Shown piece by piece: positions 50,399-59,711 of a stretch of DNA of 64,000 nt (positions are counted from its first letter, which is position 1; every line of letters begins with the position of its first letter). Under the pieces are notes generated by a model. It had not been told where the DNA came from. It was given only the letters and a program-made list of their open reading frames with translations, and made no database searches. Origin of the DNA: Streptomyces zhaozhouensis (GTDB lineage Bacteria > Actinomycetota > Actinomycetes > Streptomycetales > Streptomycetaceae). The stretch is from positions 186,001 through 250,000 of the forward strand of contig NZ_OCNE01000001.1 of NCBI RefSeq assembly GCF_900230195.1, read 5' to 3'. Position numbers and translations under genes: made by a program.

Positions 50399-51723
50399 GC
50401 GTCCCCCTGTCGCAGGATCTCGTCGAAGCGGGGCTGGGCGGCCCGCAGGGCGCGCTCCACGCCGCCGCCGAAGACCGCCTCGCGGATCATGGCGAGCCAG
50501 GGGCCGTCGTTCTGGTTGTAGATGCGGGCGTAGGCGAGGGAGAGCGGGGCGTGGCCGGCGTCGAGTTCCAGCAGCGGGGGCGCCGCCAGCGGCCACCTCG
50601 CGCGGAACGCGTCGGTCGCGGCGTCGGAGCGGACCGGGATGTAGCCGGTCTCCGGCAGCGAGGTCTGCTGTTCCAGGTCCAGACAGAAGGTGACGAACTC
50701 CCAGGCGGCGGCCGGGTTGTCGGAGCCGTTGGGCAGGCAGAGGTTGGTGCCGCCGTCGAAGAAGGAGCGGCCGCCCTCCGGCCCGGCCAGCAGCCGCACC
50801 TCGCACTCGGCGAGCAGTTCCTCGCTGGCGTCGGTGGTGACGATGCCGAAGCCGCAGGGCATCATCCCGACGCGCCCGGCCTGGAACCGGGAGGCCCAGC
50901 GGGACCCGTCGTCGGAGTCGATCGCGGGCGGGGTCAGCCCCTCGGTCCACAGGGCGCGCAGGAACTCCAGGGTGGCGCGCAGCGGTTCGTTGCCCAGGAT
51001 GTGGGCGCGCTGGGCGCCGACCTCCCCGGTGATGAGGTCGGCGCCGCCGGCCCAGACGTGCGGCTGGACGGTGAAGGCGAGCGCGCCGGCGGCGTTGCCG
51101 GGGAAGAACCAGCCGTGGGTGTCCTCGCCGAGCCCGGCGATGGCGCGCGCCGCCTCCAGACAGCCGGCGAGGGAGCCGGTGGTCTCGTCGACGTCGACGC
51201 CGGCCCGCGCGAACAGCGAGGCGTTGCACCAGAGCGTGGAGTTGTCGGCGAGCGAGGGCGCGCCGAACCAGCGGCCGTCGCGGGCGCTGAGCGCGAGGTG
51301 TCCGGGGCTGAGCCGGTCGCGGTAGGGCAGCGCGTCGATCAGCGGGGTGAGGTCGGCGAAGACGCCGCGGTGCACGAAGAGCGCGGAGTTGATGTCGTCG
51401 ATGTCCACCAGGTCGGGCACCCGGCCGCCGCGGATGGCGGTGGCCAGCTTGGTGACGTACTGGCCGTCGGGCACCGGGGTGAGGTCGACGCGGATCCGGT
51501 CCTGCGCGGCGTGGAAGCGGTCGACGAGCCGCTGGGTGGTGGGTTGGAGCCCGCCCCGGCACCAGAGCCTGACCGTGCCGGAGGGCTCGGCGTCGGTGAA
51601 CTCCGGCGCGGTGACGTCGATCGGCGGCGGCGAGCTGGCGCAGCCGCCGAGCAGCGCGCCGGCGGCACCGGCCCCCACGAGTCTGAGGAACTGTCCCCTG
51701 GTGAGTCCCATCCGCGCCCCCAT
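50395..51723 (-). CDS. Sugar-binding lipoprotein of ABC importer (family 1)
   Basis: About 442 residues. Signal peptide RGQFLRLVGAGAAGALLGGC with lipobox LLGGC; then TVRLWCRGGLQPTTQRLVDRFHAAQDRIRVDLTPV, GRVPDLVDIDDINSALF, DGRWFGAPSLADNSTLWCNASLFARAGVDVD and YNQNDGPWLAMIREAVFGGGVERAL. Start taken as ATG 51723; ATG 51711 is equally possible. Divergent from LacI; with the adjacent GH127 it likely imports arabinose-containing sugars (inference). Confidence 0.9.
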   Translation of the reverse strand: MGARMGLTRGQFLRLVGAGAAGALLGGCASSPPPIDVTAPEFTDAEPSGTVRLWCRGGLQPTTQRLVDRFHAAQDRIRVDLTPVPDGQYVTKLATAIRGGRVPDLVDIDDINSALFVHRGVFADLTPLIDALPYRDRLSPGHLALSARDGRWFGAPSLADNSTLWCNASLFARAGVDVDETTGSLAGCLEAARAIAGLGEDTHGWFFPGNAAGALAFTVQPHVWAGGADLITGEVGAQRAHILGNEPLRATLEFLRALWTEGLTPPAIDSDDGSRWASRFQAGRVGMMPCGFGIVTTDASEELLAECEVRLLAGPEGGRSFFDGGTNLCLPNGSDNPAAAWEFVTFCLDLEQQTSLPETGYIPVRSDAATDAFRARWPLAAPPLLELDAGHAPLSLAYARIYNQNDGPWLAMIREAVFGGGVERALRAAQPRFDEILRQGDA

Positions 51724-51763
51724 CTCCCGTCCCCGGACTCGCGTTCCGGCCATCGTGTCGGCG

Positions 51764-51775
51764 GTTTTCGGAAAC
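51764..51775. promoter_or_regulatory. LacI-type palindrome between importer and LacI gene
   Basis: GTTTTCGGAAAC, CG-centred, 5 of 6 pairs matching, 41 bases before the binding-protein start. It is nested in a larger CGGTTT (51762-51767) / AAACCG (51781-51786) repeat. The divergent LacI at 51927 is its probable binder. Confidence 0.5.
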
Positions 51776-51926
51776 GAAGGAAACCGATGTCCGGGACCCT
51801 AGAAAGCCACCCCCGAGCGCGTCAACCCTCTGTGAGCAGGGGAAAATAGAGACGTCAGGCGCCCTGGACAGCTCCCGTTCCCTCACTGCTACGGTGCGTG
51901 GGAACGAGCGGAAACTCGGAGGAATC

Positions 51927-52991
51927 ATGAAGCGCGACGCCAGCCACGGGGCCGGGCGCGATGTCAGGACCGTGCGGATCACCGACGTGGCCCGCGCCGC
52001 CGGCGTCTCCCCCAGCACGGTGTCGAAGGCGCTCAACGGCTCGGGCTCGCTGCGCGAGGCCACCCGCGAACGCGTGCGCGCCGCAGCCGAGCAGCTCGGC
52101 TTCGTGTCGGACGCCGGCGCGCGCGCCCTGTCGACGCGCCGCACGTTCATCGTGGGCCTGCTCTCCACGGACAACGTGGGCCGGTTCAGCCTCCCCGTGA
52201 TGCTCGGCGCGGAGAACGCGCTCAGCGTCGGCGAGATCTCCACCCTGGTGGCGACGGCCCGGCGCGGCTCGGTGCAGGAGCAGCACCATCTGCGGACCCT
52301 GGTCGCGCGCCGGGTGGACGGCATCATCGTCACCGGCAAGGCCACCGACCCGAGGGAGCCGATAGCGGTCCCGGTGCCCGTGGTCTACGCGTTGGCGCCC
52401 TCGACCGACCCCGACGACATGTCGGTGGTCCCCGACGACGCGGCCGGGATGCGGCTGGTCGTCGACCATCTGCGGACCCTCGGCCACCGCCGGGTCGCGC
52501 ACGTCGGCGGCCGTCCCGAGCACCGCACCTCCCAGGTGCGGCTCGCCTCGCTGCGCGCGTCGCTGGCCGAGGCCGGGATGGAGCTGGTCGGCGAGCCGCT
52601 GCTGGGCGAGTGGAGCGAGCCCTGGGGGCGGCAGGCCGTCGACCTGCTGCTCCGCCGCGGCGGCGACGCCGCGGAGCGGCCCCCCATGACGGCCGTGGTC
52701 TGCGCCTCGGACCAGCTGGCCCGCGCGGTCGGCGACCGGCTGCGCGAGCGGGGCGTCCGGGTGCCGCACGAGGTGGCCGTCACCGGCTACGACAACTGGC
52801 AGGTCATGTGGGAGGCCAGCCGACCGCCGCTGACCACCGTGGACATGGACCTGGAACGACTGGGCCGCCGCGCGGCGGAGCGGCTGCTCGCCGCGATCAC
52901 CGCCGAGCCCGACGGCGGGTTCGCCGACTCCGGCACCGAGCTGGTCCCGCCCCGGCTGGTGGTGCGCGGCTCCTCCATGGCGGACGACTGA
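51927..52991 (+). CDS. LacI family transcriptional regulator
   Basis: 354 residues. Helix-turn-helix TVRITDVARAAGVSPSTVSKALNGSGSLREATRERVRAAAEQLGF with hinge DAGARALSTRRT; then the periplasmic-binding-protein-like sugar domain (GLLSTDNVGRFSLPVMLGAENAL, DGIIVTGKA, GHRRVAHVGG, AVTGYDNWQVMWEASRPPLTTVDMD). ATG 51927 with CGGAGGAA upstream. It is divergent from the ABC importer and followed by GH127, so it probably represses both until the sugar is present. Confidence 0.93.
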   Translation: MKRDASHGAGRDVRTVRITDVARAAGVSPSTVSKALNGSGSLREATRERVRAAAEQLGFVSDAGARALSTRRTFIVGLLSTDNVGRFSLPVMLGAENALSVGEISTLVATARRGSVQEQHHLRTLVARRVDGIIVTGKATDPREPIAVPVPVVYALAPSTDPDDMSVVPDDAAGMRLVVDHLRTLGHRRVAHVGGRPEHRTSQVRLASLRASLAEAGMELVGEPLLGEWSEPWGRQAVDLLLRRGGDAAERPPMTAVVCASDQLARAVGDRLRERGVRVPHEVAVTGYDNWQVMWEASRPPLTTVDMDLERLGRRAAERLLAAITAEPDGGFADSGTELVPPRLVVRGSSMADD

Positions 52992-53054
52992 CACCGGCGG
53001 ACGACCGGCACGGGCCGTCCGTCCGGCGCACCGACGAGAGGGAGCGAAACGCAC

Positions 53055-54923
53055 ATGGGTATCCGTCACACACCGCTCGCCCTGGGCGAGATCCGGCCCG
53101 CCGGCTGGCTCGGCCGCCAACTCCGCCTCCAGGCCGAGGGGCTGACCGGCCGGGTCGAGGAGATATGGCCCGACCTCGGCCCGGACTCCGGCTGGCTCGG
53201 CGGCCCCGGCGAGGACTGGGAGCGCGGCCCCTACTACCTGGACGGACTCCTCCCGCTGGCGCATGTGCTGGACGACGCGGCGCTGCGCGAGAAGGCCGCC
53301 AAGTGGATCGAGTGGATGCTGGCCAGCCAGCGCCCGGACGGCCGGTTCGGCCCGGAGACCAACGACGACTGGTGGCCGCGGATGGTCGCCCTCAAGGTCC
53401 TGGTCCAGCACGCCGAGGCCACCGGCGACGCGCGCGTGCCCGGCTTCCTCGCCCGTTACTTCGCCTACCAGTTGGCGCACCTGCCCGAACGCCCGCTCAC
53501 CGAGTGGGGCGCGGTGCGCGCCACGGAGAACGTGCTGGCCGCGCTCTGGCTGCACGCCCGCGACCCCGACCCGCGCTGGCTGGCCCTCTCCGAGCTGCTG
53601 CTGGAGCAGAACGCCGACTGGGTCGGCTACCTCACCGGCGAGGAGCTGATCACCGGTCCCGCCACCGTCTTCGAGCACCGCACCCACGGGCCGAACGTCG
53701 CCATGGGCCTGAAGGTCCCCGCCGTCCGCGCGCTGCTCGACGAGGCGTCCGGCCGGGAGGCCGGGGTCGAGGACGGCTACGGCCGGCTCACCGCCTGCCT
53801 GGCCGCGTTGGACCGCTGGCACGGCCAGGTGCACGGCATGTTCTCCGGGGACGAGTGGCTGGCCGGCCGGGAGGCGCACCACGGCATCGAGACCTGCCAG
53901 GTGATGGAGTACCTGTTCACCCTGGAACAGTCGGCGCTCGCCTTCGGCGAGGGAACGCTCGGCGACCTGGCAGAACTGGTCGCGTTCAATCACCTCCCCG
54001 CCGCCTTCGACCCCGAGATGCGCGCCCACCAGTACCACCAGCAGGCCAACCAGATCTCCGCCACGGTCGCCGAGCGCCGCTGGACGCTCAGCTCCGACGA
54101 CGCCAACATCTTCGGCCTGGAACCGCACTTCGGCTGCTGTCTGGCCAACATGCACCAGGGCTGGCCCAAGTTCGTCGCCTCGCTGTGGATGCGGTCGGCC
54201 GACGGCGGGCTGACCGCCTTCGCCTACGCGCCCAGCACGGTGCGCACCCGGGTCGGCGGGAGCGAGGTGACCGTCGAGCAGACCACCGACTACCCGTTCG
54301 AGGAGACCGTCCGCCTCGACGTGGCCGTCTCCGCGCCGGTCCGCTTCCCGCTGCGGCTGCGCGTTCCCGGCTGGTGCCGGGAGGGCGCCACCCTGACCGT
54401 CGACGGCGAGCCGCACCCGCTCGCCCCCGGCACGGACGGCTACGCCGTGCTGGACCGCACCTGGAAGGGCGGCGAGCGCCTGGCGCTCACCCTCCCCATG
54501 CGGCTGCGCCGGGAACGCCGCGAGCGCGGCGCGCTCGGCCTGCGCCTCGGCCCGCTGGTGCTGGTCGCGGCCGTGCCCGAGTCCTGGCGCCCGCTGCCGG
54601 ACGCGCGCGGGCTCGGCGAGTGGGAGGTGACGCCGCTGGGCTCCTGGAACCACGGGCTCTACCTCGGCGACGGACTGGAGAACTGGCCGATCCGGCGCAC
54701 CCCCGTCCCCGACGTCCCCTTCGCCGCCGCGACCGCGCCGGTCACCGTGCGCGGCCGGGGCGCCCGGGTCTACTCGTGGCGCGTCGAGGACAACTCGGCC
54801 GCCGTCCCACCCGACAGCCCGGTGCCCGTCGGCTCCCCCCTCGGCGACCTCCGGCTCGTCCCCTACGGCTGCGCCCGCCTCCGCCTCGCCGAGCTCCCCA
54901 CCGTCCTCCCGGCCCGCCGCTGA
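53055..54923 (+). CDS. GH127-like beta-L-arabinofuranosidase (DUF1680)
   Basis: 622 residues, cytoplasmic (no signal peptide). An (alpha/alpha)6-barrel with beta domains. The zinc and nucleophile set known from HypBA1 appears conserved: Glu279 and Cys281 (GIETCQVMEY) and the pair Cys361-Cys362 (FGCCLANMHQGWPKF); the 80-residue spacing is close to that of HypBA1. Start MGIRHTPLALGEIRPAGWLGRQL. GAGGGAG about nine bases upstream of ATG 53055, 63 bases after lacI, so probably co-transcribed. Predicted to cleave arabinofuranosides imported by the adjacent ABC system; GH146 or another DUF1680 activity is possible. Confidence 0.87.
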   Translation: MGIRHTPLALGEIRPAGWLGRQLRLQAEGLTGRVEEIWPDLGPDSGWLGGPGEDWERGPYYLDGLLPLAHVLDDAALREKAAKWIEWMLASQRPDGRFGPETNDDWWPRMVALKVLVQHAEATGDARVPGFLARYFAYQLAHLPERPLTEWGAVRATENVLAALWLHARDPDPRWLALSELLLEQNADWVGYLTGEELITGPATVFEHRTHGPNVAMGLKVPAVRALLDEASGREAGVEDGYGRLTACLAALDRWHGQVHGMFSGDEWLAGREAHHGIETCQVMEYLFTLEQSALAFGEGTLGDLAELVAFNHLPAAFDPEMRAHQYHQQANQISATVAERRWTLSSDDANIFGLEPHFGCCLANMHQGWPKFVASLWMRSADGGLTAFAYAPSTVRTRVGGSEVTVEQTTDYPFEETVRLDVAVSAPVRFPLRLRVPGWCREGATLTVDGEPHPLAPGTDGYAVLDRTWKGGERLALTLPMRLRRERRERGALGLRLGPLVLVAAVPESWRPLPDARGLGEWEVTPLGSWNHGLYLGDGLENWPIRRTPVPDVPFAAATAPVTVRGRGARVYSWRVEDNSAAVPPDSPVPVGSPLGDLRLVPYGCARLRLAELPTVLPARR

Positions 54924-54975
54924 CCCCGGCCGCCGGCCCCCGCCCGCGCCGCTTGGCGGCGCGGGCGCCCCGGGC

Positions 54976-55803
54976 TCAGGACCACGTGCCCTTCGCCGCC
55001 TCCTCCTTCGCGAAGGTCTCGAACGCGATCGGCTCACGCCCCAGCACCCGGCGCACGCCGTCCGCGGGCTCGGCCAGACGGCCGGCGCGCAGCACCTCGA
55101 ACGTGACGACGAGTTCCGCGAGTTCCCCGCCCGCGACGCCCTCGGCCCGCAGCTCGGCCACGTACTCCTCCGGGCTCAGGTCGACGAAGTCGATCCGGCG
55201 GCCCGCCGCTGCGGCGACCAGCCGGACGGCCTCCGCGAAGGTCAGCGCGCGCGGGCCTGACACGTCGTACGCCCGCCCGTCGAGGCCGTCCCGGGTCAGC
55301 AGCGCGGCGGCGACCTCGGCGATGTCGCGGGTGTCGACGAACGGCTCCGCCACCCCCGCCGTCGGCAGCGCCAGCCGCCCGGCCCGCAGGGGCTCCTGCC
55401 AGTAGTCCTGCGAGAAGTTCTGGTGGAAGTTGTTGGCCCGGATGATCGCCCACTCCACGCCCGACTCCCGCACGGCCGCCTCGGCCTCGGTCATCGCGGG
55501 GAACATGTCGGGCGTGCAGTGCTCCATCCCGCGCCCCGACAGGGCGACCAGCCGTCGCACCCCCGCCTCGACCGCCCGCGCGGCGAGGAGCGTGTTCAGC
55601 CCGGCCGGCCCGGCGACCAGGTAGAGGGCGCGCGCCCCCTCCAGCACGGCGGGCCAGCTCGACTGGTCCGCCCAGTCGAACCGCGTCTCGCCGGAGCGGG
55701 ACGCCGGACGCACCCGGTGCCCCGCCTCCCGCAGCGTGCGCGTCACCAGCCGCCCGGTCTTGCCCGTGCCGCCGAGGACCACGATCTCTTCGTTGTTCGT
55801 CAT
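54976..55803 (-). CDS. NmrA-type NAD(P)-binding oxidoreductase
   Basis: 275 residues, atypical short-chain dehydrogenase: IVVLGGTGKTGRLVTRTLREAGHRVRPASRS, then ALYLVAGPAG, VALSGRGMEH, WAIIRANNFHQNF and PFVDTRDIAEVAAALL. No catalytic Tyr-Lys pair, as usual for NmrA/azoreductase-like members. ATG 55803 with TGAGGGC upstream. Divergent from the AraC gene, which may regulate it. Confidence 0.9.
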   Translation of the reverse strand: MTNNEEIVVLGGTGKTGRLVTRTLREAGHRVRPASRSGETRFDWADQSSWPAVLEGARALYLVAGPAGLNTLLAARAVEAGVRRLVALSGRGMEHCTPDMFPAMTEAEAAVRESGVEWAIIRANNFHQNFSQDYWQEPLRAGRLALPTAGVAEPFVDTRDIAEVAAALLTRDGLDGRAYDVSGPRALTFAEAVRLVAAAAGRRIDFVDLSPEEYVAELRAEGVAGGELAELVVTFEVLRAGRLAEPADGVRRVLGREPIAFETFAKEEAAKGTWS

Positions 55804-55890
55804 GCCCTCAGTCAACGCCCGCCGCCGCGCGCGGGACATGGCCGACGGTACGCGGAACATGTGCGGCCGTCCGGCCGTTGGACCTCGTCG

Positions 55891-56793
55891 ATGGACCCCT
55901 ACGACGAGCTGCTCCGCGGAGTCCGGACGGACGAGGTCCGCTTCCGGCGCGTCGAGCTGTCGCCACCGTGGACGCTGCCGCTGCGCCCGGCCGCCGACTC
56001 CCTGACGCTGGTCGCGCCGCTGCGCGGCGGCGGCTGGTGCGAGGGCGGGCCGGACGAGGAGGGCGCGCGCCCCCGGCGCTTCGGCGCGCACGACGCGGTG
56101 ATCCTCCGGGGACCGGGCCGCGGCCGGCTGACCGACCGCCCGAGGGACGGCGCGCCGGCGGACGCGCCGGAGCGCACCGTGCTGCTGGTCGGGACGTACC
56201 GGGTGACCGGCGAGCTCTCGCGGCGACTGCTCGGCCTGCTGCCGCCGACGCTGCTGGTGGACGGCGAGGAGGACGACTGCGCCCCGCTGATGGACTTCCT
56301 CGACGCGCAGGTCGCGGGCTCCCCGCCCGAACAGCAGGCCGTGCTGGACCGGCTCTTCGACTGGCTGCTGGTCTGCACCCTGCGCAGCTGGTTCGACGGC
56401 CAGGAGGCCGCCGCCGCGCCCGGGCTGCCCGCCGCGCTGGGCGACCCCGTGGTGGGCCCGGCGCTGCGGGCGCTGCACGCGGCGCCGGAGCGCCCGTGGA
56501 CGCTGGCCGCCCTCGCGCGGGAGGCGGGCGTGTCGCGGACGACCCTGGCGGGCCGGTTCACCCGGCTCGTGGGAGAACCGCCGCTGGCCTACCTCACCGA
56601 GTGGCGCATGTCGCTCGCCGCCGACCTGCTGACCGACTCGACGGCGCCGCTGGCCTCGGTGGCCCGACGCGTGGGCTACGCGGACGCGTTCGGCTTCAGC
56701 ACCGCGTTCAAACGCGTCCACGGCACCAGCCCCAGCACCTACCGCGGGAGCCACCGGACGCCGGCACCCCACCCCGACCCCACACGGGGGTAG
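55891..56793 (+). CDS. AraC family transcriptional regulator with cupin domain
   Basis: 300 residues. The N-terminal half is a cupin-type sensor of the AraC_binding_2/cupin_6 kind (VRFRRVELSPPWTLPLRPAADSLTLVAPLRGGGW, HDAVILRGPGRG). The C-terminal half is a double helix-turn-helix: PWTLAALAREAGVSRTTLAGRFTRLVGEPPLAYLTEWRMSLAADLL then ASVARRVGYADAFGFSTAFKRVHGTSPSTYR. ATG 55891; no strong ribosome-binding site. Divergent from the NmrA gene across 87 bp, a common regulator-target layout. Confidence 0.92.
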   Translation: MDPYDELLRGVRTDEVRFRRVELSPPWTLPLRPAADSLTLVAPLRGGGWCEGGPDEEGARPRRFGAHDAVILRGPGRGRLTDRPRDGAPADAPERTVLLVGTYRVTGELSRRLLGLLPPTLLVDGEEDDCAPLMDFLDAQVAGSPPEQQAVLDRLFDWLLVCTLRSWFDGQEAAAAPGLPAALGDPVVGPALRALHAAPERPWTLAALAREAGVSRTTLAGRFTRLVGEPPLAYLTEWRMSLAADLLTDSTAPLASVARRVGYADAFGFSTAFKRVHGTSPSTYRGSHRTPAPHPDPTRG

Positions 56794-56796
56794 TCA

Positions 56797-56906
56797 CGCG
56801 CGGTTCCCCGCGCCCCGACGGAGGCGTCACCGACCGCGGGCGAACCCGCGCCTGACCCACCGCGCCCACCGAGCCCACCGCGACAAGGGGCGCGGGAAAC
56901 CGCGCG
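56797..56906. repeat. Long inverted repeat element between AraC and hisF
   Basis: A 20-base arm at 56797-56816 and its inverted copy at 56887-56906 match at 19 of 20 positions. The core GCGCGGTTCCCCGCGCCCC is, from memory, a motif seen often between Streptomyces genes. A perfect hairpin CGCGGG-CGAA-CCCGCG (56835-56850) lies inside, giving a stem with an internal hairpin. Confidence 0.65.
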
Positions 56907-56941
56907 AGCAACCACCGCCAAGCCGAGGACGACAACCCACC

Positions 56942-56965
56942 GCGACCACGAAGCTCCCTGGTCGC
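56942..56965 (-). terminator. Terminator of the his operon
   Basis: GCGACCA (56942-56948) pairs with TGGTCGC (56959-56965) around a ten-base loop, 20 bases past the hisF stop. Confidence 0.65.
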
Positions 56966-56985
56966 CCCCCGTGCGGCCCAGCGGG

Positions 56986-57756
56986 CTAGCGGACCGCGTG
57001 GCCCGCCTTCCGCAGCGTGGACTTCACCTCGCCGACGCGCAGCTCGCCGAAGTGGAAGACGGAGGCCGCGAGCACCGCGTCCGCGCCCGCCTCCACGGCC
57101 GGCGGGAAGTCGGCGAGGCTGCCCGCTCCGCCCGAGGCGATGACGGGGATCACGACCCGCGCCCGCACCGCCGCCGTCAGCTCCGTGTCGTAGCCGTCCC
57201 TCGTGCCGTCCGCGTCCATCGAGTTCAGCAGGATCTCCCCCGCGCCCAGCCCGGCCGCGCGCTCCGCCCACTCCACCGCGTCGATCCCGGTGCCGCGCCG
57301 CCCGCCGTGGGTGGTGACCTCGAAGCCGGACGCCGTCGCCGTGCCCGGCGGGCAGCGGCGGGCGTCGACGGAGAGCACCAGCACCTGGCGGCCGAAGCGT
57401 TCCGCGATCTCCCGGATCAGCTCGGGCCGCGCGATGGCCGCCGTGTTGACCCCGACCTTGTCGGCGCCGGCCCGCAGCAGCCGGTCCACGTCCTCGGTGG
57501 TGCGGACGCCGCCGCCCACGGTCAACGGGATGAAGACCTGCTCGGCGGTGCGGCGCACCACGTCGTAGGTGGTCTCCCGGTTCCCCGAGGAGGCGGTGAT
57601 GTCGAGGAAGGTCAACTCGTCGGCGCCCTCCGCGTCGTAGACCTTCGCCATCTCCACCGGGTCGCCGGCGTCCCGCAGGTTCTGGAAGTTGACGCCCTTG
57701 ACCACCCGGCCGGCGTCCACGTCCAGGCACGGGATCACCCGCACCGCCACGCCCAT
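56986..57756 (-). CDS. hisF: Imidazole glycerol phosphate synthase cyclase subunit
   Basis: 256 residues. [24 protein letters not shown] carries the catalytic Asp near the start; [31 protein letters not shown] and [12 protein letters not shown] complete the barrel. Works with HisH. ATG 57756 overlaps the RidA stop by one base (TGATG). Last gene of the operon. Confidence 0.96.
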   Translation of the reverse strand: MGVAVRVIPCLDVDAGRVVKGVNFQNLRDAGDPVEMAKVYDAEGADELTFLDITASSGNRETTYDVVRRTAEQVFIPLTVGGGVRTTEDVDRLLRAGADKVGVNTAAIARPELIREIAERFGRQVLVLSVDARRCPPGTATASGFEVTTHGGRRGTGIDAVEWAERAAGLGAGEILLNSMDADGTRDGYDTELTAAVRARVVIPVIASGGAGSLADFPPAVEAGADAVLAASVFHFGELRVGEVKSTLRKAGHAVR

Positions 57757-58154
57757 CAGGAACCGCCTCCCCGGTACGCCTCCAGCTCGACCTGCACCAG
57801 CACCCGGGAGTCGGGGAAGCCCACCACCAGCACCGTGCACACCGGCCGCACCTCGCCGAACAGCTCGCGGTGCGCCAGCGTCGCGTCCTCCGCGTCCCGG
57901 CCGTGCGCCAGATAGAGGCGGGTGCGCACCACGTCGGCCGCGCCCAGCCCGAACGGCTCCAGCGCCGCGACCGCGTCGGCCAGCGCGGAACGCGTCTGCT
58001 CGTAGGGGTCGCCCAGCGCCGCCGCCCCGGCCGCCGGCGGCAGCGTGCCGCCGACCAGCACCAGCGGGCCGGCCGCCACCGCCGTCGAGGCGCCCACCGT
58101 CCGCTCCCACTCGGCGTCCCCGCCCTCGCGGCGCACCGCCGTCGGCCCGGTCAC
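57756..58154 (-). CDS. RidA (YjgF/UK114) family protein
   Basis: 132 residues. [51 protein letters not shown] and [26 protein letters not shown] are typical; the Arg of VRTRLY is the usual imine-binding position. RidA proteins hydrolyse reactive enamine/imine intermediates. GTG 58154 overlaps the priA stop. Its place in the his operon suggests a housekeeping role, inference only. Confidence 0.9.
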   Translation of the reverse strand: MTGPTAVRREGGDAEWERTVGASTAVAAGPLVLVGGTLPPAAGAAALGDPYEQTRSALADAVAALEPFGLGAADVVRTRLYLAHGRDAEDATLAHRELFGEVRPVCTVLVVGFPDSRVLVQVELEAYRGGGS

Positions 58155-58909
58155 GCGGCGGCCACCGTCGCCAGCGCCTCCTCCAGGCTGAACGCCCTGG
58201 CGTAGAGGGCCTTCCCGACGATCGCGCCCTCCACGCCGAGCGGTACGAGGCCGGCGATGGCCCGGAGGTCCTCCAGCGAGGAGACCCCGCCGGAGGCGAC
58301 GACCGGGCGGTCGGTCGCGGCGCAGACGTTCCGCAGCAGGTCGAGGTTGGGGCCCTGGAGGGTGCCGTCCTTGTTGATGTCGGTCACCACATAGCGGGCG
58401 CAGCCCTCCGCGTCGAGCCGCTCCAGCGTCTCGTAGAGGTCACCGCCGTCCCGCGTCCAGCCGCGCCCGCGCAGCGTGGTGCCGCGCACGTCCAGGCCGA
58501 CGGCGATCCGGTCGCCGTGCTCGGCGATGGCCCGGGCGACCCACTCGGGGGTCTCCAGCGCGGCGGTGCCCAGGTTGACCCGGGTGCAGCCGGTGGCGAG
58601 CGCGGCGGCCAGGGTCTCGTCGTCCCTGATGCCGCCGGACAGCTCGACCTTGATCTCCATGGCGGCGGTCACCTCGGCGATCCGCGCGCGGTTGTCCCCG
58701 GTGCCGAACGCGGCGTCGAGGTCCACCAGGTGCAGCCACTCGGCGCCGGCGCGCTGCCAGGCGAGCGCGGCGGCCAGCGGGTCCCCGTAGGAGGTCTCGC
58801 TGCCGGACTCGCCGTGCACCAGGCGGACCGCCTGGCCGTCGCGCACGTCGACGGCCGGCAGCAGCTCCAGCGTGCGGGAGGCGGGGGTGGTGTCGGTCTG
58901 GGTCGTCAC
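58151..58909 (-). CDS. priA: Bifunctional HisA/TrpF isomerase PriA
   Basis: 252 residues. [15 protein letters not shown] holds the catalytic Asp (residue 21); [37 protein letters not shown] with the second Asp, and [12 protein letters not shown] follow. In actinobacteria this enzyme does both the HisA and TrpF reactions; no separate trpF is seen in the trp region here, in line with that. GTG 58909 overlaps the hisH stop. Confidence 0.94.
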   Translation of the reverse strand: MTTQTDTTPASRTLELLPAVDVRDGQAVRLVHGESGSETSYGDPLAAALAWQRAGAEWLHLVDLDAAFGTGDNRARIAEVTAAMEIKVELSGGIRDDETLAAALATGCTRVNLGTAALETPEWVARAIAEHGDRIAVGLDVRGTTLRGRGWTRDGGDLYETLERLDAEGCARYVVTDINKDGTLQGPNLDLLRNVCAATDRPVVASGGVSSLEDLRAIAGLVPLGVEGAIVGKALYARAFSLEEALATVAAA

Positions 58910-59553
58910 AGGGTCTCAATCCAGTTGGTGAGGAGGTGGGCTCCGGCGTCGCCGGACTTCTCCGGGTGGAACTGGGTGGCCCACAGCGGGCCGTTCTCCA
59001 CGGCGGCGACGAAGGGCCGGCCGTGCGTGGACCAGCTGACCTTCGGCGGCACGACGGCGGCACTCCCGGAGGGCGGCAGGGTGAAGTCGTGGACGGCGTA
59101 GGAGTGGACGAAGTAGTACCGCTCCTCGGCCCCGAGGCCGGCGAAGAGGCGCGATCCCTCGGCGGCGTCCACCGTGTTCCACCCCATGTGGGGCACGACC
59201 TCGGCCTCCAGCGGGCCGACGGTGCCCGGCCACTCGGCCAGGCCCTCGGACTCCACGCCGTGCTCGACGCCCCGGGCGAAGAGAATCTGCATCCCCACGC
59301 AGATCCCCAACACCGGCCGCCCGCCGGCCAGTCGGCGCTCGACGGCCCAGTCGCCCCGGGCCGCGCGCAGCCCCGCCATGCAGGCGGCGAACGCGCCGAC
59401 TCCGGGGACCAGCAGCCCGTCGGCCGCCAGCGCGGTCTCCAGGTCGCGGGTGATCCGCACCGAGGCGCCGGCGCGCGCGACCGCGCGCTCGGCGGACCGG
59501 ACGTTGCCGAAGCCGTAGTCGAAGACGACCACGGACTTCTTCGGGGCGCTCAC
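58906..59553 (-). CDS. hisH: Imidazole glycerol phosphate synthase glutamine amidotransferase subunit
   Basis: 215 residues. Class I amidotransferase triad: Cys in [12 protein letters not shown], His and Glu in [12 protein letters not shown]. Start [31 protein letters not shown] 59553 overlaps the stop of the small membrane protein gene. Produces ammonia for HisF. Confidence 0.95.
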   Translation of the reverse strand: MSAPKKSVVVFDYGFGNVRSAERAVARAGASVRITRDLETALAADGLLVPGVGAFAACMAGLRAARGDWAVERRLAGGRPVLGICVGMQILFARGVEHGVESEGLAEWPGTVGPLEAEVVPHMGWNTVDAAEGSRLFAGLGAEERYYFVHSYAVHDFTLPPSGSAAVVPPKVSWSTHGRPFVAAVENGPLWATQFHPEKSGDAGAHLLTNWIETL

Positions 59554-59711
59554 CAGACGTCCAACCGCAGCACGCCGGCCACCAGGCACATCGCGCTGGC
59601 GATGGCCAGCAGCACGATGACGCCCTTGGGCAGGCCCTGCTTGGCGAACGAGTACACGCCGGTGCCGAGGAAGAGCCCGGCGGCGATCAGCAGCGTGGAC
59701 GTGCCGTTCAC
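59550..59711 (-). CDS. Small membrane protein inside the his operon
   Basis: 53 residues with two hydrophobic segments ([20 protein letters not shown] and [21 protein letters not shown]) and a KQGLPK loop between. GTG 59711 overlaps the hisB stop and its stop overlaps the hisH start (GTGA at both ends), so it must be translated as part of the operon. Function unknown. Confidence 0.8.
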   Translation of the reverse strand: MNGTSTLLIAAGLFLGTGVYSFAKQGLPKGVIVLLAIASAMCLVAGVLRLDVW

